From Gammaproteobacteria bacterium (lineage in GTDB: Bacteria; Pseudomonadota; Gammaproteobacteria; Xanthomonadales; Wenzhouxiangellaceae): a stretch of 64,000 nt of DNA. Where the stretch lies: NCBI GenBank assembly GCA_003565625.1, contig PXBD01000001.1, positions 1 to 64,000 of the forward strand. The letters run 5' to 3'. A program made the translations under genes and the position numbers. The notes under the pieces are model-generated. The model searched no databases. It was given only the letters and a program-made list of their open reading frames with translations, and was not told where the DNA came from. Position 1 is the stretch's first letter. Every line of letters starts with the position of its first letter. Below are positions 1-9,304 of this stretch, one piece after another.

Positions 1-120
1 AACGTGCAGATGCAGGTGGAGCTGATCGCGCCGATTGCGATGGAAGAGGGCCTGCGTTTTGCCATCCGCGAGGGCGGCCGCACGGTCGGTGCCGGCGTGG
101 TGGCGAAAATCCACGAATAA
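1..120 (+). CDS. tuf: Elongation factor Tu, C-terminal end (partial)
   Basis: The window opens inside this gene; only the last 39 codons and the TAA stop are present. The encoded tail reads through the beta-barrel domain 3 segment with the motifs [10 protein letters not shown] and [12 protein letters not shown], which are diagnostic of EF-Tu. EF-Tu delivers aminoacyl-tRNA to the ribosome as a GTP complex. Its place directly before rpsJ matches the gammaproteobacterial str-to-S10 junction. The 5' part lies outside the window, so copy type (tufA or tufB) is judged only from context. Confidence 0.95.
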   Translation, partial: NVQMQVELIAPIAMEEGLRFAIREGGRTVGAGVVAKIHE

Positions 121-124
121 ACCC

Positions 125-154
125 TGGCAATTTGTTAGCGGCCGCTGCTATAAT
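125..154 (+). promoter_or_regulatory. Candidate sigma70 promoter of the S10 operon
   Basis: A perfect TATAAT -10 box (149-154) follows a weak -35-like TGGCAA (125-130) with an 18-base spacer. It lies just after the tuf stop and about 125 bases before rpsJ, which leaves room for a structured leader. The position matches the known S10 promoter of enteric bacteria. The -10 is clear; the -35 is only a partial match. Confidence 0.6.
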
Positions 155-170
155 GGGCGGCTCGGATGAA

Positions 171-246
171 AGGGCCCCTTCAGTCCGCGACTGAGGGGGC
201 TCTTGATCTTCGGATCAAGACAGTGGCCGCTCGAAAGCGTGGCCAG
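171..246 (+). promoter_or_regulatory. Structured 5' leader of the S10 operon (three hairpins)
   Basis: Three successive inverted repeats fill the leader. The first, 171-203, is a long stem (arms ending TTCAGTC and GACTGAG) with a 3-base loop. The second, 202-219, is CTTGATC and GATCAAG closing a TTCG tetraloop. The third, about 224-246, has arms TGGCC and GGCCA. In E. coli the S10 leader folds into hairpins through which ribosomal protein L4 represses transcription and translation. That this leader works the same way is inference from position and structure; sequence homology was not tested. Confidence 0.5.
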
Positions 247-279
247 TAAGGTTCTTTTACAGACTAAAGGCGTACGGCA

Positions 280-591
280 ATGGCCGAACAAAAAATCCGT
301 ATTCGTTTGAAGGGTTTCGACCATCGTCTGATCGATCGGTCGACCCAGGAGATCGTGGATACCGCCAAGCGCACCGGCGCTCAGGTTCGGGGGCCCATCC
401 CCTTGCCGACCCGGAAAGAGCGTTACACGGTGCTGATTTCCCCACACGTCAACAAGGACGCGCGCGACCAGTACGAAATCCGCACGCACAAAAGGCTGCT
501 GGATATCGTTGACCCCAACGACAAGACCGTGGATGCCCTGATGAAGCTCGATCTGGCAGCCGGTGTTGACGTCCAGATCAAGCTCTACTGA
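280..591 (+). CDS. rpsJ: 30S ribosomal protein uS10 (NusE)
   Basis: The 103-residue product is the same length as E. coli S10 and carries its N-terminal [13 protein letters not shown] and the central PLPT...RYTVL segments. S10 sits in the 30S head and also serves as NusE in NusB-dependent antitermination; nusB is also in this window (31492). It is the first gene of the S10 operon. A weak Shine-Dalgarno AAAGG lies 9 bases before the ATG. Confidence 0.98.
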   Translation: MAEQKIRIRLKGFDHRLIDRSTQEIVDTAKRTGAQVRGPIPLPTRKERYTVLISPHVNKDARDQYEIRTHKRLLDIVDPNDKTVDALMKLDLAAGVDVQIKLY

Positions 592-611
592 TGGTTGCGG
601 GAGAAGCAGAC

Positions 612-1250
612 ATGACAATCGGACTCGTAGGAAAGAAGAAGGGCATGACCCGCGTGTTTCAGGAAGACGGAACCTCCGTTCCCGTGACCGTCGTGGAGGT
701 CAGCCCCAACCGTGTTACCCAGATCCGCTCGACCGAGTCGGATGGGTACACCGCCATTCAGGTCACCAGCGGTGACCGTCGTGCGTCTTTGGTCAGCCGT
801 CCGCTGGCCGGCCACTACGCCAAGGCCGGCGTCGAGGCGGGCGAAGGGCTGTGGGAATTTCGGCTCAGCGCCGAGGAGTTGTCCAGCCTGGAAGTGGGCT
901 CCCAGATCACGGTGGAGCGCTTCGAGCCGGGTCAGCGTGTCGACGTGACCGGCACCAGCAAGGGCAAGGGATTTGCTGGCGTGGTCAAGCGCCACAATTT
1001 CCGCACTCAGGACGCCACCCACGGCAACTCGCTTTCGCACCGTGCGCCTGGCTCGATTGGCCAGTGCCAGACCCCGGGGCGAGTGTTCAAGGGCAAAAAG
1101 ATGGCTGGCCACATGGGCAGCGAGCGTGTGACCACCCAGAACCTGGTCGTGGTGCGCGTGGACGTTGATCGCAACCTGTTGCTGATTCGCGGTGCAGTTC
1201 CGGGCGCACCGGGCGGTCACGTGCTGGTTCGTCCGGCGTCGAAGGCCTAA
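612..1250 (+). CDS. rplC: 50S ribosomal protein uL3
   Basis: The 212-residue product matches uL3 (E. coli 209 residues), with [14 protein letters not shown] at the start and the long loop that reaches toward the peptidyl transferase centre. The ATG at 612 is chosen over an upstream in-frame start at 591 because the family begins at this point and GGAGAAG precedes it. The segment [10 protein letters not shown] contains the glutamine that is Gln150 in E. coli, the known methylation target of PrmB; a prmB gene is at 44991. It lies 20 bases after rpsJ. Confidence 0.98.
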   Translation: MTIGLVGKKKGMTRVFQEDGTSVPVTVVEVSPNRVTQIRSTESDGYTAIQVTSGDRRASLVSRPLAGHYAKAGVEAGEGLWEFRLSAEELSSLEVGSQITVERFEPGQRVDVTGTSKGKGFAGVVKRHNFRTQDATHGNSLSHRAPGSIGQCQTPGRVFKGKKMAGHMGSERVTTQNLVVVRVDVDRNLLLIRGAVPGAPGGHVLVRPASKA

Positions 1251-1269
1251 TTTTCGAGGAGCTTGTGAG

Positions 1270-1872
1270 ATGGAACTGACAGTAGCCGGCGGTACGAATA
1301 TCGAGGTCTCCGACCAGGTGTTCGGCCGTGCATTCTCCGAGCCGTTGGTTCACCAGGTGGTGGTTTCCTACTTGTCGGGAGCGCGCGCCGGAACCAAGGC
1401 CCAGAAAAATCGTTCGGCCGTCTCCGGCGGCGGGCGCAAGCCGTGGCGCCAGAAAGGCACCGGCAACGCCCGGGCCGGCACGATTCGGTCGCCGTTGTGG
1501 CGCTCCGGGGGCGTGACCTTTGCCGCTCAGCCGCGCGACTTCACCCAGAAGGTCAACCGCAAGCAGTACCGCAGCGCCCTGAAGGCCATCTTGTCCGAAC
1601 TTGTGCGCCAGGAGCGGTTGATCGTGGTTGACGCGCTCAAGATCGATGAGCCAAAAACGCGCCTCGCCAGCCAGCTTCTCGGCGATATGGGGGTTGCAAC
1701 CGGTGTGCTGGTGGAGGCCGAGCCGAACAGTAATCTGTATTTGGCCACGCGGAACCTGCCTAACGTGTTTGTTCTGGCAGCCGATCGGATCGATCCGGTC
1801 AGCTTGGTTGGGGCCGAAAAAGTGGTCATGACGACGGCTGCGGTCGAGAAAATCCAGGAGTGGCTGGCATGA
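1270..1872 (+). CDS. rplD: 50S ribosomal protein uL4
   Basis: This 200-residue protein has the uL4 hallmark [20 protein letters not shown] loop that lines the exit tunnel. The ATG at 1270 has a GAGGAGC Shine-Dalgarno about 8 bases upstream; a longer in-frame extension from 1192 overlaps rplC and lacks family support. In E. coli L4 is the autogenous repressor of this operon, which makes the structured leader before rpsJ relevant. Its stop overlaps the start of rplW (ATGA). Confidence 0.98.
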   Translation: MELTVAGGTNIEVSDQVFGRAFSEPLVHQVVVSYLSGARAGTKAQKNRSAVSGGGRKPWRQKGTGNARAGTIRSPLWRSGGVTFAAQPRDFTQKVNRKQYRSALKAILSELVRQERLIVVDALKIDEPKTRLASQLLGDMGVATGVLVEAEPNSNLYLATRNLPNVFVLAADRIDPVSLVGAEKVVMTTAAVEKIQEWLA

Positions 1873-2165
1873 ACAACGAGCGCATGTATCAGATCATTCG
1901 TTTTCCGCACGTCTCGGAGAAGAGCGCGCGTTTGCAGGCCGAATCGAACCAGTACGTGTTCGAGGTGCTCAGGGATGCGACCAAGGCCGATATTCGCCAG
2001 GCCGTGGAAGGCCTGTTCGAAGTGAACGTCGAGGAGGTCCGGGTGGTCAATGTCAAGGGCAAGCGCAAGAGCTTCCGCTTCCGCCCCGGGCGCCAGAAGA
2101 ACTGGAAGAAGGCTTATGTGCGCGTGCGCGCAGGCCAGGTCATCGAAGACTTGCAGGCAGACTGA
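1869..2165 (+). CDS. rplW: 50S ribosomal protein uL23
   Basis: The 98-residue product contains the uL23 features PHVSEKS near the N terminus and the basic [10 protein letters not shown] loop. L23 lies at the exit tunnel and docks trigger factor and SRP. The start at 1869 overlaps the rplD stop in an ATGA arrangement, which implies translational coupling; an in-frame ATG at 1860 would add only MAG. Confidence 0.97.
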   Translation: MNNERMYQIIRFPHVSEKSARLQAESNQYVFEVLRDATKADIRQAVEGLFEVNVEEVRVVNVKGKRKSFRFRPGRQKNWKKAYVRVRAGQVIEDLQAD

Positions 2166-2166
2166 T

Positions 2167-2994
2167 ATGGCTATCGTCAAAGCAAAACCGACTTCACCGG
2201 GCCGTCGCGGCAAGGTGTCCGTACGCCACGACCACTTGTGGTCGGGCAAGCCGTACGCGCCGCTGCTGGAAGCGCAGTCCGCCAGCGGCGGTCGCAACAA
2301 TGCCGGTCGCATCACCACGCGTCACCGCGGTGGTGGCCACAAGCATCATTACCGTGTCATTGACTTCAAGCGCAACAAGGACGGCGTGAAAGGCACCGTC
2401 GAACGGATCGAGTACGACCCGAATCGGAGCGCGCATATCGCCCTGGTGAAATACCTCGACGGCGACTGGCGCTATATCCTGGCCGCCCGCAACATGCGCG
2501 CCGGCGACGTGGTGCTGAGCGGAACGGAAGCGCCGATCAAGCCCGGTAACGCCATGCCGCTACGGTCGATTCCGGTCGGGACCCAGATCCACAATGTCGA
2601 ACTCAAGCCCGGCAAGGGTGGCCAGCTGGCGCGCAGCGCCGGTGCCGTCGTGCAGCTGGTAGCGCGCGAAGGTCAGTACGCGACGGTGATGCTGCGCTCA
2701 GGCGAAATGCGCAAGGTACACACCCGCTGCCGGGCAACGATTGGCCAGGTCGCCAACGTCGAGCACAACCTCGAGAAGCTGGGCAAGGCTGGTGCAACAC
2801 GCTGGCGCGGGGTTCGTCCGACGGTTCGTGGTGTCGCCATGAACCCGGTTGATCACCCCCATGGCGGTGGCGAAGGCCGGACCTCCGGCGGCCGGCATCC
2901 GGTAACGCCGTGGGGCCAGCCGACCAAGGGCAAGCGCACCCGGTCCAACAAGAGCACGGGCAAGTACATCACGCGTGCGCGCAAGCGCAAGTAA
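2167..2994 (+). CDS. rplB: 50S ribosomal protein uL2
   Basis: The 275-residue product starts [15 protein letters not shown] and ends with the conserved [17 protein letters not shown] segment, whose histidine lies near the peptidyl transferase centre. The ATG at 2167 directly follows the rplW stop. Longer in-frame readings from 2050 would overlap rplW and have no family support. It is one of the primary 23S rRNA-binding proteins and sits here in the standard S10 operon position. Confidence 0.98.
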   Translation: MAIVKAKPTSPGRRGKVSVRHDHLWSGKPYAPLLEAQSASGGRNNAGRITTRHRGGGHKHHYRVIDFKRNKDGVKGTVERIEYDPNRSAHIALVKYLDGDWRYILAARNMRAGDVVLSGTEAPIKPGNAMPLRSIPVGTQIHNVELKPGKGGQLARSAGAVVQLVAREGQYATVMLRSGEMRKVHTRCRATIGQVANVEHNLEKLGKAGATRWRGVRPTVRGVAMNPVDHPHGGGEGRTSGGRHPVTPWGQPTKGKRTRSNKSTGKYITRARKRK

Positions 2995-3013
2995 TTCGAA
3001 GCAGGAATACAGC

Positions 3014-3286
3014 ATGCCACGTTCAATCAAGAAAGGGCCGTTTGTCGATCACCATCTGGTGGCCAAAGTGCAGGCGGCTGTCGAGACCAACAACAAGCGT
3101 CCGATCAAGACCTGGTCGCGCCGCTCCATGATTCTGCCGGACATGGTCGGTCTGACGATCGCCATCCACAATGGTCGCCAGCATGTTCCCATCCTGATCA
3201 ACGAGAACATGGTGGGCCACAAGCTGGGTGAATTTGCCCCGACGCGGACCTTCAAAGGCCACGCGGCTGATCGGAAATCCAGGTAA
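3014..3286 (+). CDS. rpsS: 30S ribosomal protein uS19
   Basis: The 90-residue product begins [15 protein letters not shown] and holds the conserved TWSRRS and FAPTRTF segments of uS19. It forms a complex with S13 in the 30S head near the A site. The ATG at 3014 has GAAGCAGGA upstream. It follows rplB by 19 bases, in the canonical order. Confidence 0.98.
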   Translation: MPRSIKKGPFVDHHLVAKVQAAVETNNKRPIKTWSRRSMILPDMVGLTIAIHNGRQHVPILINENMVGHKLGEFAPTRTFKGHAADRKSR

Positions 3287-3300
3287 CGGGAATGACGGCG

Positions 3301-3633
3301 ATGGAAGCGATAGCAAAGCTCAAGGGTGCGCGCATTTCCGCGCAGAAAGCGCGGTTGGTGGCCGACCAGATTCGCGGCATGCCGGTGGAACGTGCCGACG
3401 AGGTGCTGATGTTCAGCAACAAGAAGGCCGCCCAGGTCATTCGCAAGGTGTTGCTGTCGGCGGTTGCCAACGCCGAGCACAACTCCGGGGCCGATATCGA
3501 CGAATTGAAGGTCGACAGGATCTGGGTGGACGAGGGTCCGACCATGAAGCGTGGGCGCGCCCGAGCCAAGGGGCGGTACACCCGCATTTTCAAGCGCAGC
3601 AGTCACATCACCGTTGTGCTGGCAGAGAGTTAA
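3301..3633 (+). CDS. rplV: 50S ribosomal protein uL22
   Basis: From ATG 3301 the product is 110 residues, the E. coli length, with [14 protein letters not shown] and the tunnel-lining hairpin [11 protein letters not shown]. An in-frame ATG at 3292 adds MTA and has an AGGT Shine-Dalgarno, so either start is possible; the family usually begins ME-A-x-A, which favours 3301. uL22 contacts all domains of 23S rRNA and lines the exit tunnel, where macrolide-resistance mutations map in other species. Confidence 0.95.
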   Translation: MEAIAKLKGARISAQKARLVADQIRGMPVERADEVLMFSNKKAAQVIRKVLLSAVANAEHNSGADIDELKVDRIWVDEGPTMKRGRARAKGRYTRIFKRSSHITVVLAES

Positions 3634-3642
3634 GGACAAACC

Positions 3643-4329
3643 ATGGGTCAAAAGGTACATCCAAACGGGATTCGCTTAGGTATTGCCAAGGACTGGTCTG
3701 CCAAGTGGTACGCCGAAGGGCAGGAATTCGCCGACTACCTCAACACGGACTTGCAGGCGCGCGCTTTCCTGAACAAGAAGCTCGCGCATGCCGCGATCAG
3801 CCATATCCAGATCGAGCGTCCGGCCAAGTCGGCCGAGATTACGATCCATACCGCGCGTCCCGGCATCGTGATCGGCAAAAAGGGCGAGGACATCGAGAAG
3901 CTGCGGCGCGATGTCGGCCGGATCATGGGGGTTCCGACCAATATCCGGGTCACGGAAATCCGCAAGCCGGAGCTGGACGCCAAGCTGGTCGCTGAAAGCA
4001 TTGCCCAGCAGCTGGAGCGCCGGGTCATGTTCCGGCGCGCGATGAAGCGTGCCGTCGGCAACGCCATGCGCCTGGGTGCACTGGGCATCAAGGTTCAGGT
4101 CGGCGGTCGACTCAACGGCGCTGATATTGCGCGCACCGAGTGGTACCGGGAAGGGCGCGTGCCCTTGCACACGCTGCGCGCCGACGTAGATTACGGCGTA
4201 GCCGAGGCGGCGACGACTTACGGCGTCATCGGAATCAAGGTTTGGGTTTACAAGGGTGATGTCTTCGATCTGTATGCCGAGGGCAATGCCGAGAAAGCCG
4301 CCGGTCGGGGCGGACGCAAGGAGAGCTAA
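3643..4329 (+). CDS. rpsC: 30S ribosomal protein uS3
   Basis: The 228-residue protein begins [14 protein letters not shown], contains a type II KH domain with the [13 protein letters not shown] motif (about residues 65-80) and a C-terminal domain with [13 protein letters not shown]. uS3 forms part of the mRNA entry channel helicase. The start is 10 bases after rplV. The C-terminal tail, rich in glycine, lysine and glutamate, is a common variable region. Confidence 0.98.
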   Translation: MGQKVHPNGIRLGIAKDWSAKWYAEGQEFADYLNTDLQARAFLNKKLAHAAISHIQIERPAKSAEITIHTARPGIVIGKKGEDIEKLRRDVGRIMGVPTNIRVTEIRKPELDAKLVAESIAQQLERRVMFRRAMKRAVGNAMRLGALGIKVQVGGRLNGADIARTEWYREGRVPLHTLRADVDYGVAEAATTYGVIGIKVWVYKGDVFDLYAEGNAEKAAGRGGRKES

Positions 4330-4331
4330 TC

Positions 4332-4742
4332 ATGCTGCAGCCGAAACGTACAAAATTCCGAAAGCAGCAAAAAGGACGCAACCGCGGCCTGGCCCACGTC
4401 GGCAACCGGGTCAGTTTCGGTGAGTTCGGTCTGCAGGCCACTACCCGTGGCTTCCTGACGGCTCGCCAGATCGAGTCTGCGCGCCGCGCCATTACCCGTC
4501 ACGTCAAGCGCGGCGGCAAGCTTTGGATTCGCGTTTTTCCCGACAAGCCGATCACCAAGAAGCCGGTCGAAGTACGTATGGGCAAGGGCAAGGGCAACGT
4601 CGAATACTGGGTTGCGCCGGTTCAGCCCGGTCGCATGATCTATGAGATCCAGGGCGTCAGCGAAGATGTTGCGCGCGAGGCGTTTCGGCGCGCTTCGGCG
4701 AAGCTCAGTGTCAAGACAACATTTGTTTCGAGGTCGATGTAA
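4332..4742 (+). CDS. rplP: 50S ribosomal protein uL16
   Basis: The 136-residue product has the uL16 start [19 protein letters not shown] and the conserved [12 protein letters not shown] segment. uL16 organises the A-site region of the 50S subunit. Its stop codon overlaps the ATG of rpmC by one base (TAATG), so the two are probably translationally coupled. Confidence 0.98.
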   Translation: MLQPKRTKFRKQQKGRNRGLAHVGNRVSFGEFGLQATTRGFLTARQIESARRAITRHVKRGGKLWIRVFPDKPITKKPVEVRMGKGKGNVEYWVAPVQPGRMIYEIQGVSEDVAREAFRRASAKLSVKTTFVSRSM

Positions 4743-4939
4743 TGAAAGCTGCAGAACTGCGTCAGAAGGATGCCGCCGAGCTCAAGGAAATGCTGCTGAA
4801 ATTACGCAAGGATCAGTTCAGCCTGCGCATTCAGCACGCGACTGGAACCTTGACCAACCGAAATGTAATGCGGCACGTCAGGCGCGACATCGCACGCGTC
4901 AAGACGGTGCTCAACCAGCTCCAGGGTGAATCGGCATGA
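4742..4939 (+). CDS. rpmC: 50S ribosomal protein uL29
   Basis: This 65-residue protein matches uL29 in size and in the signature [15 protein letters not shown]. It lies at the exit tunnel beside uL23. Its start overlaps the rplP stop by one base and its stop overlaps the rpsQ start (ATGA), giving a coupled rplP-rpmC-rpsQ string. Confidence 0.97.
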   Translation: MKAAELRQKDAAELKEMLLKLRKDQFSLRIQHATGTLTNRNVMRHVRRDIARVKTVLNQLQGESA

Positions 4940-5199
4940 GTAACGAAAACACACGGGTCCAGCGCAGCCAGGTTGGTCGCGTGGTCAGCAACAAGATGGA
5001 AAAAACCGTCACGGTGCGGCTGGAACGGCTGGTCAAGCACCCGCTGTACGGCAAGTACATCCGGCGCTCAAGCAAGGTGCATGCGCACGACGAGAACAAT
5101 GACTGTAACGAGGGCGACACCGTTCGCATTGCGCAGACCCGGCCGGTCGCCAAGACCAAGGCCTGGGCGGTAATCGAAGTGGTTGAGCGGGCCCAGTAA
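4936..5199 (+). CDS. rpsQ: 30S ribosomal protein uS17
   Basis: The 87-residue product contains the OB-fold signature [14 protein letters not shown] and [11 protein letters not shown] of uS17, a primary 16S rRNA binder. It is the last gene of the classical S10 operon. The next gene, rplN, follows after only 15 bases, so no separate spc promoter is visible and the operons are probably cotranscribed. Confidence 0.97.
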   Translation: MSNENTRVQRSQVGRVVSNKMEKTVTVRLERLVKHPLYGKYIRRSSKVHAHDENNDCNEGDTVRIAQTRPVAKTKAWAVIEVVERAQ

Positions 5200-5214
5200 G
5201 CGGAGCATATCGGC

Positions 5215-5583
5215 ATGATACAGATGCAATCCAGGCTGTCGGCAGCAGACAACAGCGGCGCTCGTGAGCTCATGTGCATCAAGGTGCTGGGCGGTTCCAA
5301 GCGGCGCTACGCCAATATCGGAGACGTCATCAAGGTGACCGTCAAGGCCGCCATCCCGCGCGGGAAGGTCAAGAAAGGTGAGGTCTACAACGCGGTGGTT
5401 GTTCGTACCGCCAAGGGCGTGAGACGTCGGGACGGATCACTGATCCGGTTCGACGGCAACGCAGCCGTGTTGCTCAACAACAAGCTCGAGCCGATCGGGA
5501 CCCGTATCTTCGGGCCCGTGACCCGCGAGCTGCGCTCGGAACGGTTCATGAAAATCGTTTCGCTGGCGCCGGAAGTACTCTGA
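5215..5583 (+). CDS. rplN: 50S ribosomal protein uL14
   Basis: The product is 122 residues and starts [28 protein letters not shown], typical of uL14; this run is split here only for identification by MIQMQ and DNSGAR. uL14 contacts S12 and forms an intersubunit bridge. It opens the spc part of the cluster, with a GGAGCAT sequence upstream of the ATG. Confidence 0.98.
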   Translation: MIQMQSRLSAADNSGARELMCIKVLGGSKRRYANIGDVIKVTVKAAIPRGKVKKGEVYNAVVVRTAKGVRRRDGSLIRFDGNAAVLLNNKLEPIGTRIFGPVTRELRSERFMKIVSLAPEVL

Positions 5584-5591
5584 AGGAGTCA

Positions 5592-5912
5592 ATGATGGAA
5601 CGTATTCGCAAGGGCGACGAGGTGATCGTGATTGCCGGGCGCAGCAAGGGCCAGCGCGGTCATGTCCTCCGGGTCCTGAAAGACGGTCGGCTGCTGGTCG
5701 AGAACGTCAACATGGTCATGCGTCACCAGAAGCCCGACCCGCAGGCCCAAAAGACCGGCGGGATCATCGAGCGCGAGGCGCCGATCCAGGTTTCCAACGT
5801 CATGCTGTACAACCCAGCAACCGATGAGGGCGACCGGGTTGGTTTCAAGTTTCTGGAAGACGGTCGGAAGGTGCGGTTTTTCCGTTCCACCGGCGAAGTC
5901 GTCGATATCTAA
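5592..5912 (+). CDS. rplX: 50S ribosomal protein uL24
   Basis: The 106-residue product has an N-terminal KOW motif (DEVIVIAGRSKGQRG) and the conserved GGIIEREAPI segment. uL24 is an assembly initiator of the 50S subunit. Two consecutive ATGs occur at 5592 and 5595; the Shine-Dalgarno AAGGAG is better spaced for the second, so the mature protein may begin MERIRKG. Confidence 0.97.
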   Translation: MMERIRKGDEVIVIAGRSKGQRGHVLRVLKDGRLLVENVNMVMRHQKPDPQAQKTGGIIEREAPIQVSNVMLYNPATDEGDRVGFKFLEDGRKVRFFRSTGEVVDI

Positions 5913-5927
5913 AGGCGGAATAGAACA

Positions 5928-6470
5928 ATGGCTAGGCTGCAGGAATTTTTTCGGGACCAGGTGATTGGCCAGCTGACGGAACAGTTCAGCTACGGCAACG
6001 TGATGGAAGTCCCGCGGGTTGAGAAAATCACTCTCAACATGGGGCTTGGCGAGGCGGTAGGCGACAAGAAAGTTATCGAGAAAGCGATTTCCGATATGGC
6101 CAAGATCGCCGGTCAGCGACCGATCGTGACCAAGGCCCGCAAGTCGGTTGCCAGCTTCAAGATTCGGGATGGCTATCCGATCGGCTGCAAGGTTACCCTG
6201 CGCCGCTCGCGCATGTACGAGTTTCTGGACCGCCTGGTTAACGTGGCGCTGCCGCGTGTGCGCGACTTCCGGGGCATCCCGCGCAAGTCCTTTGACGGCA
6301 GCGGAAACTATAGCCTCGGGGTCAAGGAACAAATCATTTTCCCCGAGATCAACTACGACCAGATCGATTCGATTCGCGGCATGGACATCGCCATTACCAC
6401 GTCCGCGAAAACCGATGAGGAAGCCATGGCCCTGCTGACGGCCTTCGGTTTTCCTTTCCGGGCCCGCTAA
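5928..6470 (+). CDS. rplE: 50S ribosomal protein uL5
   Basis: This 180-residue product has the uL5 features [27 protein letters not shown] and a C-terminal [14 protein letters not shown]. uL5 binds 5S rRNA and bridges to S13 in the 30S head. It follows rplX by 15 bases and precedes rpsN by 13 with Shine-Dalgarno-like AAGGAGT. Confidence 0.98.
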   Translation: MARLQEFFRDQVIGQLTEQFSYGNVMEVPRVEKITLNMGLGEAVGDKKVIEKAISDMAKIAGQRPIVTKARKSVASFKIRDGYPIGCKVTLRRSRMYEFLDRLVNVALPRVRDFRGIPRKSFDGSGNYSLGVKEQIIFPEINYDQIDSIRGMDIAITTSAKTDEEAMALLTAFGFPFRAR

Positions 6471-6483
6471 GGAGTATCCAGCT

Positions 6484-6789
6484 ATGGCAAAGGTTTCAAT
6501 GGTAGAACGAGAAAAGCGCCGGACCAAGCTGGCGGTTCGCTTCGCGGCCAAACGGGCCGAACTCAAGCGGATCGTGGCCGATCCGGACGCTGATTACGAC
6601 GACAAACAGGCTGCGATGCACCGTCTCAACAAGATGCCGCGAGATTCGAGCAGCGTTCGCGGCCGCAACCGCTGCCGTATTTCCGGGCGTCCGCGCGGTT
6701 ATTACCGCAAGTTCGGGCTGGCCCGCAACAAATTGCGCGAGTCCGCGATGCGCGGCGACGTGCCGGGCCTTCGCAAGGCCAGCTGGTAA
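6484..6789 (+). CDS. rpsN: 30S ribosomal protein uS14, zinc-independent form
   Basis: The 101-residue product carries the C-terminal uS14 signature [26 protein letters not shown] in pieces such as CRISGRPRG and FGLAR. It is the long form lacking the paired CxxC zinc ligands, as in E. coli; only one cysteine remains in the signature. It lies in the 30S head. Position between rplE and rpsH is canonical. Confidence 0.97.
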   Translation: MAKVSMVEREKRRTKLAVRFAAKRAELKRIVADPDADYDDKQAAMHRLNKMPRDSSSVRGRNRCRISGRPRGYYRKFGLARNKLRESAMRGDVPGLRKASW

Positions 6790-6803
6790 GGAGTGATGAA
6801 GCG

Positions 6804-7199
6804 ATGAGTATGACTGATCCCATTTCCGACATGCTGGCCCGAATCAAGAACGCCCAGGGCGTTCGCAAGCGCAGCGTGAGCATGCCCGCCTCGGGGATCA
6901 AGGCCGCCATTGCCGCGGTGTTGAAAGACGAGGGCTACATCCGGGATTTCCGGGTCGAAGGCGAGGGCGTGAAGAAGACCCTGTCGATTGACCTGAAGTA
7001 TGTAGAAGGCCGGGGGGTCATCGACCGCCTGGACCGATTCAGCAAGCCCGGCCGGCGCAGGTACTACGGCAAGGACGAGATTCCCCGGGTGCTCAACGGG
7101 CTGGGTGTGGCGATCATCAGTACCTCCAACGGGGTCATGACAGACGCACGTGCACGGGCGGCAGGTCAGGGCGGCGAAGTGCTCTGCCTGGTGGCCTGA
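6804..7199 (+). CDS. rpsH: 30S ribosomal protein uS8
   Basis: The 131-residue product starts [16 protein letters not shown] and ends with the S8 signature [23 protein letters not shown] in part (STSNGVM, GGEVL). S8 binds the central domain of 16S rRNA and in E. coli represses the spc operon. An in-frame ATG at 6810 (MTDPISD) is the usual family start and is an alternative. Confidence 0.97.
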   Translation: MSMTDPISDMLARIKNAQGVRKRSVSMPASGIKAAIAAVLKDEGYIRDFRVEGEGVKKTLSIDLKYVEGRGVIDRLDRFSKPGRRRYYGKDEIPRVLNGLGVAIISTSNGVMTDARARAAGQGGEVLCLVA

Positions 7200-7227
7200 C
7201 GGTCTATTTTTCTCCAAGGAAATCAAG

Positions 7228-7755
7228 ATGTCTAGAATTGCCAAAAGCCCGATCACGATTCCCGATGGGGTAGAGTTCAGCGCCACTGACGGCGCAATTC
7301 GGGTCAAGGGCGCCAAGGGCAGCCTTGAAATGGAATTGCACCCGGCGGTGCGCCTGAGCGTCGACGACGGGGTAATCTCGTTCAGTCCGCTCAAGGAAGC
7401 AGACATGGCAATGGCCGGTACGATGCGGGCGCTGGTCAACAACATGATCGAGGGCGTGAGTAACGGCTTTGAACGCAAGCTGTCGCTGGTGGGTGTGGGC
7501 TACCGTGCTGCCCTTCAGGGCAAGAATCTGAATCTGCAGTTGGGGTTCAGTCATCCGGTCGATTTCGAAATTCCGGAAGACATCACGGTTGAGTGCCCGA
7601 GTCAGACCGAGATCGTGGTCAAGGGCATCAACAAGCAGCAGGTCGGTCAGGTCGCGGCGGTGATTCGCAGCTATCGTCCGCCCGAGCCCTACAAGGGCAA
7701 GGGTGTGCGGTATGCCGATGAGCGCGTGATCATGAAGGAAGCCAAGAAGGCGTAA
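7228..7755 (+). CDS. rplF: 50S ribosomal protein uL6
   Basis: The 175-residue product starts [15 protein letters not shown] and has the duplicated L6 fold with the C-terminal signature [13 protein letters not shown]. The ATG at 7228 has AAGGAA 8 bases upstream, better supported than an in-frame ATG at 7150 inside rpsH. uL6 lies near the sarcin-ricin loop. Confidence 0.97.
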   Translation: MSRIAKSPITIPDGVEFSATDGAIRVKGAKGSLEMELHPAVRLSVDDGVISFSPLKEADMAMAGTMRALVNNMIEGVSNGFERKLSLVGVGYRAALQGKNLNLQLGFSHPVDFEIPEDITVECPSQTEIVVKGINKQQVGQVAAVIRSYRPPEPYKGKGVRYADERVIMKEAKKA

Positions 7756-7764
7756 GGACGGTAG

Positions 7765-8127
7765 ATGATGAACAAGGGCAAGAACGAATCCAGACTGCGC
7801 CGTGCGCGCCGCAACCGGGCGCGCATTCTTCGCTCCGGCGTCGCCCGGCTGACCGTGCATCGCAGCGGCCGCCACCTGTATGCCCAGGTCATCGGCCCGG
7901 ACGGTGAGCACACCTTGGCCGCGGCCTCGACCCTGCAGAAGGATGTGCGCGACGGGCTGGCCGGAACCAGCAACATCGACGCGGCTCGAGCCGTGGGCAA
8001 GGCCATCGCCGAGCGGAGCCTGGCTGCCGGTATCGAAGGCGTGGCGTTCGATCGATCCGGCTTCAAGTACCACGGACGGATCAAGGCACTGGCCGACGCG
8101 GCGCGCGAAGCCGGTCTGAAGTTTTAA
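7765..8127 (+). CDS. rplR: 50S ribosomal protein uL18
   Basis: The 120-residue product has the uL18 features [25 protein letters not shown] and the C-terminal [20 protein letters not shown] in part. uL18 binds 5S rRNA with uL5. Two adjacent ATGs (7765, 7768) are possible starts. It lies 9 bases after rplF. Confidence 0.97.
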   Translation: MMNKGKNESRLRRARRNRARILRSGVARLTVHRSGRHLYAQVIGPDGEHTLAAASTLQKDVRDGLAGTSNIDAARAVGKAIAERSLAAGIEGVAFDRSGFKYHGRIKALADAAREAGLKF

Positions 8128-8147
8128 CTGGGATAACGGTATTCAAC

Positions 8148-8654
8148 ATGGCAAGAGAAACCAACACGGACGACCTGATCGAGAAACTGGTAGCCGTCAA
8201 CCGCGTGGTCAAGGTGGTCAAGGGCGGGCGTCAGTTCAGCTTTACCGCACTGGCCGTTGTCGGTGATGGGGAAGGCAAGGTCGGGTTCGGCTACGGCAAG
8301 GCACGGGAAGTGCCGCTGGCAATCCAGAAGGCCATGGAGCGCGCCCGCCGCGATATGGTGCGCATTACCCTCAATGAAGGCACTTTGTGGCACCCGATCA
8401 AGTCGCGCCACAGCGGCTCGCGGGTGTACATGCAGCCTGCCTCTGACGGTACCGGCGTGATTGCCGGCGGCGCGATGCGCGCGGTGTTCGAGGCGGTTGG
8501 AGTCCAGAACGTGCTGGCCAAGAGCGTGGGATCCAACAACCCCATCAACCTGGTCCGGGCCACGGTCAAGGGTCTGCAGGCCATGGTCTCGCCCGAACAG
8601 GTGGCCATCAAGCGGGGCAAGTCGGTCGAGGAGATTCTTGAACATCATGGCTAA
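8148..8654 (+). CDS. rpsE: 30S ribosomal protein uS5
   Basis: This 168-residue product contains the dsRBD-like N domain with [19 protein letters not shown] and the [12 protein letters not shown] loop, where spectinomycin-resistance mutations map in other species. The C-terminal part has [13 protein letters not shown]. uS5 shapes the decoding site and mRNA entry. It overlaps rpmD by 8 bases. Confidence 0.98.
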   Translation: MARETNTDDLIEKLVAVNRVVKVVKGGRQFSFTALAVVGDGEGKVGFGYGKAREVPLAIQKAMERARRDMVRITLNEGTLWHPIKSRHSGSRVYMQPASDGTGVIAGGAMRAVFEAVGVQNVLAKSVGSNNPINLVRATVKGLQAMVSPEQVAIKRGKSVEEILEHHG

Positions 8655-8841
8655 TGTCAACCAGAAAAGGCTGCGGGTCACGCTGGTGCGAAGCATCAAC
8701 GGGACGATCGGCAAGCATCGCCAGACCGTGCGCGGGCTCGGCCTGCGTCGCATGCATCACACCGTTGAACTGGAAGATACCCCGGCGGTGCGCGGCATGA
8801 TTCGGAAAGTGGACTATCTGGTGCGGGTTGAACCGGCCTGA
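8647..8841 (+). CDS. rpmD: 50S ribosomal protein uL30
   Basis: From ATG 8647 the product is 64 residues and reads [19 protein letters not shown] and [10 protein letters not shown], typical of uL30. A longer in-frame reading from 8461 overlaps rpsE and is not supported. The 8-base overlap with the rpsE stop suggests coupled translation. Confidence 0.96.
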   Translation: MANVNQKRLRVTLVRSINGTIGKHRQTVRGLGLRRMHHTVELEDTPAVRGMIRKVDYLVRVEPA

Positions 8842-8872
8842 GTCCATTGACCCCAATATTCGGGAATTCACT

Positions 8873-9304
8873 ATGAAGCTCAATACAATTCAACCTGCTG
8901 ACGGCAGCAAGACCAAGCGCAAGCGGGTCGGACGCGGCATCGGTTCCGGGCTTGGCAAAACCGCCGGTCGCGGACACAAAGGCCAGAAGGCACGCTCGGG
9001 TGGTTTCCACAAGGTCGGCTTCGAGGGCGGTCAGATGCCGCTGCAGCGACGCCTGCCCAAGGTTGGCTTTGCTTCGGCGGCCAATCGCCACACCCGTGAG
9101 TTGCGCTTGTACCAGCTCAATGGACTCGACGGCGACGTGGTCGATCTCGAGACTCTGAAAGCGGCCGGCCTGGTCCGCAATGACACCCGCAAGGTTCGGG
9201 TAATCAATACCGGCGAGATCGGTCGGCCATTGACCATTCGCGGCCTGCACGTGTCGGCCGGGGCGACCCGGGCCATTGAAGCAGCGGGCGGCAAGGTAGA
9301 GTAA
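8873..9304 (+). CDS. rplO: 50S ribosomal protein uL15
   Basis: The 143-residue product starts [13 protein letters not shown] and has the glycine-rich N-terminal arm [22 protein letters not shown] in part and [15 protein letters not shown]. uL15 is a late assembly protein of the 50S subunit. The start at 8873 lies 31 bases after rpmD; an upstream in-frame ATG at 8828 overlaps rpmD. Its stop overlaps the secY ATG (TAATG). Confidence 0.97.
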   Translation: MKLNTIQPADGSKTKRKRVGRGIGSGLGKTAGRGHKGQKARSGGFHKVGFEGGQMPLQRRLPKVGFASAANRHTRELRLYQLNGLDGDVVDLETLKAAGLVRNDTRKVRVINTGEIGRPLTIRGLHVSAGATRAIEAAGGKVE

